Below, in pieces: positions 1-8,470 of a DNA stretch of 64,000 nt. This DNA is from Brevibacterium sp. p3-SID960. Its GTDB lineage: Bacteria; Actinomycetota; Actinomycetes; Actinomycetales; Brevibacteriaceae. The position numbers and the translations under genes were made by a program. Location: positions 46,076 through 110,075 of the forward strand of contig NZ_JALXKS010000004.1 of the NCBI RefSeq assembly GCF_025144725.1. The letters run 5' to 3'. Below the pieces are notes generated by a model. It saw nothing but the letters and a program-made list of their open reading frames with translations, was not told where the DNA came from and made no database searches. Position 1 is the first letter of the stretch, and every line of letters begins with the position of its first letter.

Positions 1-1043
1 TCTGCGGTGATCGTCAGGGCTGCCGGCGGGATCTCGCCGATGTCGAGGGTGACGGTGCCGAGTGCCGGGATCGAGGTGCCCGAACGGGCCAGGTCGACCG
101 GCCCGTCGACTCCGGCGGCGCTGACATCGACGCTGACGGGCTCACCGTTCGGGTTGCTCAACCGCAGCCGCGCAGGTCCCCCGGCGGCGACGGGCACGGA
201 GACCTCGCGCGCCGGATCTGCCACCGGCCCGCTCATCTCAATGCCCTCAGCGGTGAGCCCGGAGCGCTTCGCATGCTGCAGGACCGCGCCGATGAGGCCG
301 CCGTCAGCGCTCACCGTCAGGCCCACCTCGGGCTCCTCGGCTGCGATCGCACCGAGCTGGATGACCCGCTGCTCGCGCGGCTCCAGGCTCACTGTCGTAT
401 CCCCGCCGATGTCGATCGGACCATGCGCGCCGGTCGCCTCAGTCGTCACAGTGATCGTCGTCTCACCCGGGTTGGTGAGCACGAGGCGCACATCGTCGGT
501 CGCTGAAGCCCCGGAGGTGGCGAACCGGGCGTGGGTGACCGGGCGAACGCAGTCGAGGGCGGCAACCCCGGCCCAGTCGCCGTCATCGGCGCGGGTCACC
601 TGCACCGCCGAGACGAGGGCGGGGTTCTCTCCCTCGGCCACCCCGGTGACCGTCGTCGGGTCCTGCTGCTCGTCGGAGCCGGAGACGAATCCGTTCGTCG
701 TCCCGACCGTGAAGTTGTCCTCGCCGCCGAGCGTCCGGGATTCGACCCCGGCGGCCAGGATCGTCGAGTCCGGGGCCTGGGTCAGCGCCGAGGCAGCGCG
801 CACGGTCGGCGTCGGCACGTCGCTGGTCTGGAACTCCTCATCGGTGCCGGCGGCATCGTCTTCGGTGTGCAGCGGCCCGGGGCACATCGACACGGTATCG
901 GTGGCCGGCAGTCGCACCTGCTCGGCACCCCGCGGCACGGATCCGCCGGCCAGCGGCTGCAGGTATCCGGTCACCGCGATCATCAGCCCCGGCAGCGCGA
1001 TCGCGGTGAAGGTGAGCACGGAGCGCAGGTTGCGGCGGTTCAT
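1..1043 (-). CDS. DUF5719 family protein, C-terminus beyond window
   Basis: Partial gene running off the left edge; about 347 residues are visible. It begins at an ATG that overlaps the stop of the upstream glycosyltransferase by four bases (ATGA), so the two are translationally coupled. The N-terminus has a few basic residues and then a single hydrophobic segment (about residues 10-30), fitting a signal anchor. The rest is Ser/Thr/Val/Gly-rich, beta-strand-like sequence without catalytic motifs, as expected of an extracytoplasmic protein. DUF5719 proteins typically follow a GT2 membrane protein in Micrococcales. Function is unknown; a cell-envelope role is an inference from the neighbours. 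Confidence 0.7.
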   Translation of the reverse strand, partial: MNRRNLRSVLTFTAIALPGLMIAVTGYLQPLAGGSVPRGAEQVRLPATDTVSMCPGPLHTEDDAAGTDEEFQTSDVPTPTVRAASALTQAPDSTILAAGVESRTLGGEDNFTVGTTNGFVSGSDEQQDPTTVTGVAEGENPALVSAVQVTRADDGDWAGVAALDCVRPVTHARFATSGASATDDVRLVLTNPGETTITVTTEATGAHGPIDIGGDTTVSLEPREQRVIQLGAIAAEEPEVGLTVSADGGLIGAVLQHAKRSGLTAEGIEMSGPVADPAREVSVPVAAGGPARLRLSNPNGEPVSVDVSAAGVDGPVDLARSGTSIPALGTVTLDIGEIPPAALTITA

Positions 1044-4000
1044 GCGCTGCCCCTTTCATCTGAACGGCTCTCGGCCGTGCCCGAGGCGGTGGCCGCCGGC
1101 CGTGGGGCGGTGCGGGCACGCGACCGGTTGCCGAAGGGGATTGCGACGAGCACGGACACGAAGACGAGCACCCAGCCGATGCCCACGCCGATCGCGTACT
1201 GCGGGTAGGTGTAGCTGATGGTCACCGTCGATGCCTCGCCGGGCAGCTGGTAGGCGGCCTGCCAGCTCGGGGCGCCGGTGCGGGCCTCCTCGCGCACGGC
1301 GTCCTGGCCGTTGATCTGCACGCGGGCGAGTCCGGCGCGTTCAGCGAGCATGAGAGTGCGCTGGCCGGTGCCGGCCGGGATCTCTCCGCGGCCGTCGACG
1401 ATCTCGACGGGGCTGAGGCTGCCGTCATCGGCGACGACGGAGACGGAGGACAGCGGTGAACCGTCGGGCACGACTTGGTAGAGCAGGCCTTGGTCGGTGG
1501 CCCCGAGGCGGGTGAGCCCTGGGGATACGGCCACCGTCTGGGCCAGTTCGCTGGCACCGGAGCCGCGGACGACGACGAAGCCGATGCCGAGCTGATCGAG
1601 CGCAGTCCGGGTGTCATCACCGCTGCCGCTGGTGAGCCTGCCGATGATGCGGGCGAGAGCGACATCGGCGTCATCGATGGCGACAGGACGGCGATCGAAG
1701 GGATGACCGCTGATGCTGCGTGCTTCGTGCATCGTCGAGGCCGTGAGGATGGTGTTCGACTCCGGGGTGACGAGCTGGCCGTAGAGCTGGTCCTCATCCG
1801 ATTGCAGGATGAGGGTCTGCTGGCCGAGCGCGCCGGTATGGCGTTCGGCGGCGAAGGCCGGCAGCGGCGAAGCAGTGGTGCGGTGGATCGGGGTGCCGAC
1901 GAGCAGGGACTGCAGAGTGAAGGCCGTGATCATGAGCAGGGCGCCTGCCGGGATGAGTCCGCGCAGCGCGTAGTTGCGCGCCCGGGAGCCGCGGTCGAAG
2001 GCGACCGGCCACAGCGCGGCGGCGGTGAAGCCGCAGAAGCCCAGACCGATGAGCAGCATCGAGTCGCCGGTGAAGGAGGCGACGAGTCCGTCGGCGGTCA
2101 GCTGTCCTTCGAGTGCTGCCTGCACGATCGCGCCGGCGAGGCCTGCAGAGTAGCAGACGACGGCCAGACCGAGCACGGCGAGGCTGTTGCGCACCCGCAG
2201 AGCTGCGAGCACGAGGGCGGCGAGCAGCGGCAGCAGCAGGGCGACCAGCACCCAGGGAACGGCGGCAGCCGGCAGCCAGGTCTCCAGCACGCTCAGCTGC
2301 GGGCGGGTGGCCCAGCCGAGGGCGAGCTGAAAGCTGTGCGGCTGGGCGTAGTCGAGGACGCGGCCGGGGTTGGTCAGCAGCGCATCGGGTTGGCCGATAG
2401 CGGCGATGAGCCACGGCCAGGACAGGCCGATGCCCGGCAGCAGCGCCCAGATGAAGCTGGTGGACCGGTAGACGATCATGACCGTGATGACGACGATGAT
2501 GATCGGGACGATGAGGAAGGGTGAGCCGGCCATGATGACGGCGAAGGCGAGCCCGCAGGCAGCGGCTGCGGCCACCGACCGGTAGTGGATGGCCCGGTCG
2601 AGTGCCCACAGCGCGGCAGGCGCGACGATCCAGGACAGCACGGTGCCGACACGGCCGTCGTGCAGGGAGATCAGGAAGGCCGGCTGGGCGATCCAGATGA
2701 GGGCCAGCAGCGCCCGCAGCCCGGCGGCGGGCACGACGCGCCCAGCGCACAGGTACATGACGGCCGCGGCCAGCGGCAGGGCGAGCAGCCAGAGGCTGCG
2801 CAGCATGAGGTCGAGGCTGCCGCCGAACGGCAGACTGAGGATCGCCAGCACGCTCAGCAGCGGATCGGCAGGCGTCGAGCTGCCGAGGCCGAGTTCGAGG
2901 ATCGGTGAGAAGATCCGGGCGACGACCGCGGAGAAGGGCACGTCGAGGCGGGCCCAGGCGCCGCCGGTGATCGCGCCGGGGCCGATGAGCCGGTAGAACA
3001 TGAGTGCGCTCGCGATCGAGCTGACGACGATGATGACGACGAGCGGGTGGAAGAGCAGGCTGCGTTTGGTGCGGGTGTCGATGCCGGAGAACTCGGCGAG
3101 ATCGCCAGCGGTGTTGAGCGCACCGTCCTCACGCAGGTGGTCGGCTGCGATCTCCCCGCCGACTCCGGCGAGTTCGCGCCGGGCCGAGCGCAGATCATGT
3201 CTGCTGGCGTAGACGCTGGGCGGCAGGCTGCCGCCGGTGCGGTAGCGGCGCAGCCGGCTGGTGGCGTGGGCGTCGTGCGGCAGCGCCCAGGCAGCGCCGA
3301 GCCACCAAGCGGCTTCATCCGGAGAGTTGGCGAGCAGATTGCCGAGCGCCTTGAGGATGGCGAGCAGCGTGAGTTTGAGCTGCGTGATGCCCGAGCGGCC
3401 GCGCCCGGCAGTTGCCAGACGGTAGCGGTGTTCGTGGCGGACGATGTGCTTGTGCGGCAGCGGCCGCGGTGATGAGTAGTAGCGGCCGATCCCCTCGGCC
3501 GGGATTGCGATGCGCGCCTGCGGGACGACTTCGACGCGGTGGCCGGCACGGCGCAGCCGATCGCAGTATTCGATCCCCCGGTAGCTCACCGACAGGGTCT
3601 CAGACGGTACACCGAGATGGCGGACGACAGCAGCCGCGACGAGCATGCCGGGTTCGTCGACGGCGAAGACGTCCTCGCGGCGGTTGTGCTGCCCGGCGTC
3701 CTCCTCACCGGGACTGACCGGTGAGTAGCGACAGCCGTCAGTGGTGGTCGTGACACCCACGGAGACGAGATCGCCGCCAACGGACAGGATCTTCGGGCCG
3801 ACGACGGCCAGCGTGTCGGCAGCGCTGAGCCGTGTGTGCAGCTGAGTGAGGCAGTCGGGTTCCGGAAGGGAGTCAGGGGAAAGGAACCAGACGTAATCAG
3901 CGCGCTCGAGGTCCGGGGAGGACACCAGTTCGGCTGCGGTGAGGGTCTCGCCCGCCGGCAGTTCGGGATTCCGCCGGCGCCGGCGGGCGAGCTTCTGCGC

Positions 4001-4126
4001 TGTCCGAGAGTCGTCGAGCAGCGCCACCGAGGTGATCTGAGGGAAATGGTGCCGCAGTGCTGTCAGCCAGGCCCGGCTGACGGTGTGGCCGCCGGTGCGG
4101 ATGACGGCCGCAACACTGAAACTCAC
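1040..4126 (-). CDS. Large membrane glycosyltransferase, family 2
   Basis: 1028-residue protein. Residues 1-230 resemble a GT2 (GT-A fold) domain: an N-terminal strand (AAVIRTGG), then DYVWFLSPDSLPEPDCL near residue 75 at the place of the nucleotide-sugar-binding acidic motif. From about residue 355 there is a long series of hydrophobic segments, ending in a last membrane helix and a basic Arg-rich tail. It therefore probably moves sugars onto a lipid-linked or exported envelope component at the cytoplasmic membrane. The start is a GTG overlapping the whiB stop (GTGA), and the stop overlaps DUF5719, so whiB, this gene and DUF5719 form one coupled unit. Donor and acceptor cannot be told from sequence. 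Confidence 0.8.
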   Translation of the reverse strand: MSFSVAAVIRTGGHTVSRAWLTALRHHFPQITSVALLDDSRTAQKLARRRRRNPELPAGETLTAAELVSSPDLERADYVWFLSPDSLPEPDCLTQLHTRLSAADTLAVVGPKILSVGGDLVSVGVTTTTDGCRYSPVSPGEEDAGQHNRREDVFAVDEPGMLVAAAVVRHLGVPSETLSVSYRGIEYCDRLRRAGHRVEVVPQARIAIPAEGIGRYYSSPRPLPHKHIVRHEHRYRLATAGRGRSGITQLKLTLLAILKALGNLLANSPDEAAWWLGAAWALPHDAHATSRLRRYRTGGSLPPSVYASRHDLRSARRELAGVGGEIAADHLREDGALNTAGDLAEFSGIDTRTKRSLLFHPLVVIIVVSSIASALMFYRLIGPGAITGGAWARLDVPFSAVVARIFSPILELGLGSSTPADPLLSVLAILSLPFGGSLDLMLRSLWLLALPLAAAVMYLCAGRVVPAAGLRALLALIWIAQPAFLISLHDGRVGTVLSWIVAPAALWALDRAIHYRSVAAAAACGLAFAVIMAGSPFLIVPIIIVVITVMIVYRSTSFIWALLPGIGLSWPWLIAAIGQPDALLTNPGRVLDYAQPHSFQLALGWATRPQLSVLETWLPAAAVPWVLVALLLPLLAALVLAALRVRNSLAVLGLAVVCYSAGLAGAIVQAALEGQLTADGLVASFTGDSMLLIGLGFCGFTAAALWPVAFDRGSRARNYALRGLIPAGALLMITAFTLQSLLVGTPIHRTTASPLPAFAAERHTGALGQQTLILQSDEDQLYGQLVTPESNTILTASTMHEARSISGHPFDRRPVAIDDADVALARIIGRLTSGSGDDTRTALDQLGIGFVVVRGSGASELAQTVAVSPGLTRLGATDQGLLYQVVPDGSPLSSVSVVADDGSLSPVEIVDGRGEIPAGTGQRTLMLAERAGLARVQINGQDAVREEARTGAPSWQAAYQLPGEASTVTISYTYPQYAIGVGIGWVLVFVSVLVAIPFGNRSRARTAPRPAATASGTAESRSDERGSA

Positions 4127-4593
4127 ACGACCCGCTTCTTCAGTCGCCGCCGTTCGCGTTCGGACAGCCCGCCCCAGATTCCGAAGCGCTCATCGTTCTG
4201 CAGCGCGTACTCGAGGCATTCGGAACGGACCTCGCAGGAGGCGCAGACTTTCTTCGCTTCGCGCGTCGAGCCGCCCTTCTCAGGGAAGAACGCCTCGGGG
4301 TCGGTCTGGGCGCACAGTGCCTGGTCCTGCCAGCTCAGCGCAGTCTCGTCGGCGTCTCCGAGCAGCAGCGACAGCGGTGAGACGGCCGCCAGGCTCTCCG
4401 ACTGCGTCGGTTCGCCCGGCACTGGGCTCAGGTCGAGTGGATCGAGCGGGAGCGGATCCGGAACAATGGCCGGAGTGGCGCGGGTCGGATCGACGAACCA
4501 GTCTTCGGCGGTTCGCGCGGTCACACCCGGCGCGGAGACGGCCGGCTGCAGTGCCGACTCCTCTTGTCTCGCGTAGTTGCGTGCAGTAGTCAC
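4123..4593 (-). CDS. WhiB family iron-sulfur transcription factor
   Basis: 156 residues. The C-terminal half is a canonical Wbl domain: four cysteines C94, C117, C120 and C126 that would hold a 4Fe-4S cluster, the GIWGG turn at 138-142, and a basic C-terminus (RERRRLKKR) for DNA contact. The N-terminal 80 residues are Pro/Ser/Asp-rich and probably disordered. The GTG start is chosen because AAGGGGAAG lies just upstream. Position next to an FbiB-like gene matches WhiB2/WhmD (Rv3260c), a division-linked Wbl protein, so orthology to whiB2 is likely but not proven. Wbl proteins act by contacting the principal sigma factor. Confidence 0.92.
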   Translation of the reverse strand: MTTARNYARQEESALQPAVSAPGVTARTAEDWFVDPTRATPAIVPDPLPLDPLDLSPVPGEPTQSESLAAVSPLSLLLGDADETALSWQDQALCAQTDPEAFFPEKGGSTREAKKVCASCEVRSECLEYALQNDERFGIWGGLSERERRRLKKRVV

Positions 4594-4908
4594 GGTCTTC
4601 CCCTTTCGCTTGCCGGATGCCGTGAAGCGCTGGAGAACCTCAGGGCCGTTCCCCCTGCTTCTGCACGGACATCCGACCTTCCCGTACCTAAAATTACACG
4701 CGTGTCATTACCTATTAGTCAAGCGCCTGTTTGGTATCCAAGGGGCCCGACCCCGGCCCATTCGAACGGGTGTTCCAACCGAGCCTGCCCTTTATCACTA
4801 CATATGGTGACTGCAGTGCGCGGCGACCACAACTGGTGCCATTCTGTGATCTCTGCGGTTTTTCTCGCCGGGTCTCGCCGGCGCAGGCCCCGCCTGGGCC
4901 GAGGTGAC
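4594..4908. promoter_or_regulatory. Divergent promoter region, whiB / cofE-like gene
   Basis: About 315 bp without a convincing gene. It must contain the promoters of the leftward whiB operon and the rightward FbiB-like operon. A perfect 10-bp palindrome, ACACGCGTGT, lies at 4696-4705 inside a locally AT-rich stretch (4688-4730); it is a candidate operator, but no known regulator is assigned. Confidence 0.45.
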
Positions 4909-6102
4909 ATGATGGAGGATATGAACGGCCCTGCACCAGCCCCGCCGCCCTCCAGCCGGCTGCTGACCGCGTATGCGATTCCCGGCATCCGGCAGATCTC
5001 ACCCGGTGACGACCTGGCCGTCGAGATCTCGTGGGCGATCGCGAACAACCGCGTCCAGATCAAGGACGGCGACATCCTCGTCATCGCCTCGAAGCTCGTC
5101 GCCAAAGCCGACGGGCTCATCCGCACCACAGCTGACCGCACGGAGTTCGAACGTCTCGTCACCGAGCATTCGACAGGGACCGTGGCCGCACGCACCTTCC
5201 ACACTGTCGCAGGCGCTGCGACCGTAGCGATCACCCGCACTCCGCACGGCACCGTGCAGGCGGCCAGCGGGCTCGACCGGTCGAACACCGGCACCCGGGA
5301 CAGCACCGGATACGGGAGCGTCCTGCTGCAGCCGGACGACCCGGATGCCGCAGCCGAGCAGCTGCGCGCAGCTCTGTCCCGCCGGCTCGGTGCACAGCTC
5401 GGCATCGTCATCTCCGATTCGAGCTCGCGGCCGTGGCGGGCAGGAGTCGCCGACATCGCCATCGGCGCCGCCGGCATCGACGTGCTCGATGACCAGCGCG
5501 GACGACCCGATGACTCCGGGCGCCGACAGGGTGTGACGGTGCGGGCGATCGCCGATGAGATCGCCGCAGCCGCCGACCTCGTCAAGGGCGCCGCCCGCGG
5601 GCTCCCAGCCGCCGTGGTGCGCGGCATGGGTGCGCACGTACGCACCGGCGGCGGGAATGCCCGGGAGCTGGTCCGGGATTTCGCCGAGGACTGGTTCCGC
5701 TACGGCCACGTCGAAGCCGTCCACCAGTCGCTGGGCTGTCAGCGCCTCGACGTCGCACCTGCCTCAGCCGACGGCGATGACGACATCCTCACGAAGGTCT
5801 CCCGCGCGCTGGCAGTCGTGCGCCGCGGCGCCGCCCGCACCCCCGGACAGTCAGCCTGGCGGATGCGGGTCGCCGGTGCCGGCGGACAGATCCTCATCTC
5901 CCCGGCCGACACCCCAGCCCGGTCGAGCGCCGGCGGACACCCGCTCATCGAGGCGACCCTCGGCCTCGGTGCGCTGGTCGACCGGCTGCAGTCGGCACTG
6001 TGGTGCGAGGACCTGCAGGCCAGCACCCAGTACACGTGGGCCGACAACGGCTCCCCGACCGGCGCAAGGCTTTCGATCGAACTCGCCGCCCCGCAGCCCT
6101 GA
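4909..6102 (+). CDS. CofE/FbiB-like F420:gamma-glutamyl ligase family protein
   Basis: 397 residues. Residues 10-255 match coenzyme F420-0:L-glutamate ligase (CofE): the opening GIRQISPGDDLAVEI, DGDILVIASKLVAKADG, and the core SDSSSRPWRAGVADIAIGAAG. Residues 265-397 are a poor relative of the nitroreductase-like C-terminal domain of FbiB (AWRMRVAGAGGQILISP, HPLIEATLGLGALVD), and the protein is shorter than M. tuberculosis FbiB (448). It would add gamma-linked glutamates to the F420 tail. The start ATG follows GAGG by four bases; a second ATG twelve bases on is possible. The usual partner fbiA/cofD is absent beside it, so its real substrate is open. Confidence 0.78.
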   Translation: MMEDMNGPAPAPPPSSRLLTAYAIPGIRQISPGDDLAVEISWAIANNRVQIKDGDILVIASKLVAKADGLIRTTADRTEFERLVTEHSTGTVAARTFHTVAGAATVAITRTPHGTVQAASGLDRSNTGTRDSTGYGSVLLQPDDPDAAAEQLRAALSRRLGAQLGIVISDSSSRPWRAGVADIAIGAAGIDVLDDQRGRPDDSGRRQGVTVRAIADEIAAAADLVKGAARGLPAAVVRGMGAHVRTGGGNARELVRDFAEDWFRYGHVEAVHQSLGCQRLDVAPASADGDDDILTKVSRALAVVRRGAARTPGQSAWRMRVAGAGGQILISPADTPARSSAGGHPLIEATLGLGALVDRLQSALWCEDLQASTQYTWADNGSPTGARLSIELAAPQP

Positions 6103-6116
6103 CCTGGAAGGATCCC

Positions 6117-6761
6117 ATGCAGCAGCTCATCGACACGCTCTCCTCCCGCCGCTACCCGGTGCTCACCTACCTGCCAGCAGACGGTGAGCGGCTGGAACTC
6201 ACCGGCGCCGTCCTGGCGAACTGGGTGTACAAGACCACCAGCCTCTTCGCGGAGGCAGGCGTCGGCCCGGATCTGGGTGTGGGCATCGTGACCGACGAGA
6301 CCGGTCCGCTGCACTGGCGGGCACTGGCGGCGATGCTGGCGGCCTTCGGACTCGATGCCCCGGTGGCGCTGCTCAGCCCGGCTGCAGCACTGCCCGAGGC
6401 GGAATGGGTCGCCTTCACCGACGAAGCCAACACCGCAGACGAGATCACCGCTGAGGCCGACGAGGTGTTCGTCTACGCCGCACCGGCACTCGCGCTGGCG
6501 GCAGAGGCACCCGAGGGCTGCATCGACTTCAACTCCGAAGTCCGGGCGCACCCGGACGTGTGCCCGATCCCCGGCTCCCAGATCAGCCTCACACTGCCCG
6601 GTGGGAAGCACGTGGCGAGCACGAGCCGGCAGGTGCCCACCGCCTCGGGAACGGCGCTGGAGACCACCGGAATCCCGGCGGGCGAGGAGGGCCTCACCGC
6701 GCTGCTCGCGGCCCTGGTGACCGGAACCGTGACGCTGCGCGGGGCTGCCGTCACGATGTGA
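6117..6761 (+). CDS. TIGR03089 family protein
   Basis: 214 residues, with GGAAGG just upstream of the ATG. The sequence (LTGAVLANWVYKTTSLFAEAGVGPD near residue 27, and a C-terminal alanine-rich segment) is that of the TIGR03089 family, which resembles a fragment of an AMP-binding enzyme but lacks the ATP-binding and catalytic motifs. The M. tuberculosis counterpart is Rv3268, beside cpsA; here the LCP/CpsA gene lies some 6 kb away, so synteny is loosened by inserted genes. No function is established. Spacing of 14 bp from the CofE-like gene suggests co-transcription. Confidence 0.75.
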   Translation: MQQLIDTLSSRRYPVLTYLPADGERLELTGAVLANWVYKTTSLFAEAGVGPDLGVGIVTDETGPLHWRALAAMLAAFGLDAPVALLSPAAALPEAEWVAFTDEANTADEITAEADEVFVYAAPALALAAEAPEGCIDFNSEVRAHPDVCPIPGSQISLTLPGGKHVASTSRQVPTASGTALETTGIPAGEEGLTALLAALVTGTVTLRGAAVTM

Positions 6762-6773
6762 TCCCGGTCATGC

Positions 6774-6779
6774 CAGAAT
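6774..6779 (+). promoter_or_regulatory. -10-like hexamer for leaderless scoA transcript
   Basis: CAGAAT followed by exactly six bases and the ATG of the CoA-transferase alpha gene. This would place the transcription start on or next to the A of the ATG, giving an mRNA with no leader. No ribosome-binding site is present upstream of this ATG, which agrees. The -35 element is not clear. Confidence 0.4.
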
Positions 6780-6785
6780 GGTGGC

Positions 6786-7556
6786 ATGGACAAAGTAGTG
6801 GCATCAGCAGCCGAGGCTGTGAAGGACATTGCGAGCGGGTCGACGATCGCAGTGGGCGGATTCGGGGTCGTCGGTGTGCCCGAATACCTCATCCGCGCAC
6901 TCCGCGACCAGGGCGCAGACAATCTCGAACTCATCTCCAACAATGCCGGCCTCGACGGCCGCGGACTGGGCATGCTCCTCGAATCCGGTCAGGTGGGGCG
7001 GATGATCGCCTCCTACGTCGGCGAGAACAAGGAGTTCGCCCGCCAGTACCTCTCCGGTGAGCTGGAAGTCGAGCTCACCCCGCAGGGAACACTGGCTGAG
7101 AAGCTGCGCGCCGCCGGTGCCGGCATCCCGGCCTTCTACACGATCACCGGTGCCGGCACGCAGGTCGCTGAGGGCGGCATGCCGTGGCTGTACGACTCCG
7201 AGGGCAACGTCGTCAAGGAGTCCCCCGCCAAGGAGACGAAGACCTTCGAGACCTTCGGTGAGAAGCAGGAGTACGTGCTCGAGGAGTCGCTGCCGGCGGA
7301 CTTCGCGCTCGTACGCGCAGCCAAGGCCGACCGGCACGGCAACCTCGTCTTCCACTCCTCGGCCCGGAACTTCAACCCACCGGCCGCGCAGGCGGCCAAG
7401 ATCACCATCGCCGAGGTCGAGGAGATCGTTGAGGCCGGTGAGATCGCACCTGATGACGTGCACCTGCCCGGCATCTACGTCCACCGGATCGTCGTGCTCA
7501 GCCCCGAAGAGGCAGCCGACAAGCCGGTTGAGAAGAAGACCCTACGGGAGGCATGA
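6786..7556 (+). CDS. scoA: 3-oxoacid CoA-transferase subunit A
   Basis: 256 residues, family CoA-transferase I. Shows the glycine-rich [20 protein letters not shown] near residue 17, the [11 protein letters not shown] segment near 47, and [12 protein letters not shown] near 119, typical of succinyl-CoA:3-ketoacid CoA-transferase alpha subunits. With subunit B it would transfer CoA from succinyl-CoA to acetoacetate or a related 3-oxoacid in the cytosol. The B gene starts two bases after the stop, so both are one operon. The fatty-acid gene set at 16335-20586 suggests a role in short-chain acid use. Confidence 0.9.
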   Translation: MDKVVASAAEAVKDIASGSTIAVGGFGVVGVPEYLIRALRDQGADNLELISNNAGLDGRGLGMLLESGQVGRMIASYVGENKEFARQYLSGELEVELTPQGTLAEKLRAAGAGIPAFYTITGAGTQVAEGGMPWLYDSEGNVVKESPAKETKTFETFGEKQEYVLEESLPADFALVRAAKADRHGNLVFHSSARNFNPPAAQAAKITIAEVEEIVEAGEIAPDDVHLPGIYVHRIVVLSPEEAADKPVEKKTLREA

Positions 7557-7557
7557 G

Positions 7558-8214
7558 ATGGGACTGACCAGACAGCAGATCGCAGCACGCGCCGCCCAGG
7601 AGCTGCCCGACGGCGCCTACGTCAACTTGGGCATCGGCCTGCCGACGCTCGTGCCGAACTACGTGCCCGAGGGCGTCCACCTCGTGCTGCAGAGCGAGAA
7701 CGGCCTGCTCGGCGTCGGCCCCTACCCGACCGAGGACGAACTCGACCCCGACCTCATCAACGCCGGCAAGGAGACCGTCACGATGCTGCCGGGCTCGTCG
7801 TACTTCGACTCCGCGCTGAGCTTCGGGATGATCCGCGGCAACAAGATCGACGTCGCGATCCTCGGTGCGATGCAGGTCGCCGTCAACGGCGACATCGCCA
7901 ACTGGATGATCCCCGGCAAGATGGTCAAGGGCATGGGCGGGGCGATGGACCTCGTCCACGGCGCCCGCACGGTGCTCGTCATCATGGACCACGTCGCCAA
8001 GGACGGCTCGCACAAGCTCCTCCAGGAGTGCGCGCTGCCGCTGACCGGCAAGGGCGTCGTCCAGCGGGTCATCACGAACCTGGCGGTCCTCGATGTCGAG
8101 GGCGATTCGTTCACCCTCGTCGAACGTGCCCCCGGCGTCAGCGTCGAGGAGATCCGCGAGGCCACCGGTGCCACGCTCAACGTCGACGGCGATGTGCCGG
8201 AGATGCAGCTCTAG
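7558..8214 (+). CDS. scoB: 3-oxoacid CoA-transferase subunit B
   Basis: 218 residues. Contains the hallmark SENGLLG (46-52); Glu47 is the expected catalytic residue that forms the glutamyl-CoA thioester. Also GIGLPTLVP near 25 and [18 protein letters not shown] sequence near 123 are typical of the beta subunit. Starts one base beyond the scoA stop (TGAGATG). Length is normal for the family. The 256 bp between this gene and convergent manA hold no gene or clear terminator that I can see. Confidence 0.92.
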   Translation: MGLTRQQIAARAAQELPDGAYVNLGIGLPTLVPNYVPEGVHLVLQSENGLLGVGPYPTEDELDPDLINAGKETVTMLPGSSYFDSALSFGMIRGNKIDVAILGAMQVAVNGDIANWMIPGKMVKGMGGAMDLVHGARTVLVIMDHVAKDGSHKLLQECALPLTGKGVVQRVITNLAVLDVEGDSFTLVERAPGVSVEEIREATGATLNVDGDVPEMQL

Positions 8215-8470
8215 ACGCCATCGCGTTTGCGGACGGGAAGCTGTGCTCATCGTCGTCACGAGATTCCACTCCTCCGGCCGAAGCATCGAACCGGTCACGT
8301 CAGCGGTCTACCGGAATCCTGGTGGAAAGCAGGTCGACGCCGGCCTCAACTCCACACCAGCTCGGTTTCATGGGGTTCCCGCGCTCCGAGATCGGCGGAG
8401 AGATCGTCGTCGAATTCAGAACGGAAGACGACCAGGAGCCGATCGGCGACCGTGAGCGCGTTCCCGTGGC

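Noticed and set aside
7..1218. A 400-codon open frame on the plus strand
   Set aside because: It is antisense to the DUF5719 gene, is Ser/Pro/Arg-rich without family features, and the minus strand has a coupled start and good protein sequence. High-GC DNA gives such frames often.
1475..2524. A 349-codon plus-strand frame rich in Glu, Gly and Gln
   Set aside because: Antisense shadow of the membrane part of the GT2 protein; composition is not that of a natural protein and no ribosome-binding site is present.
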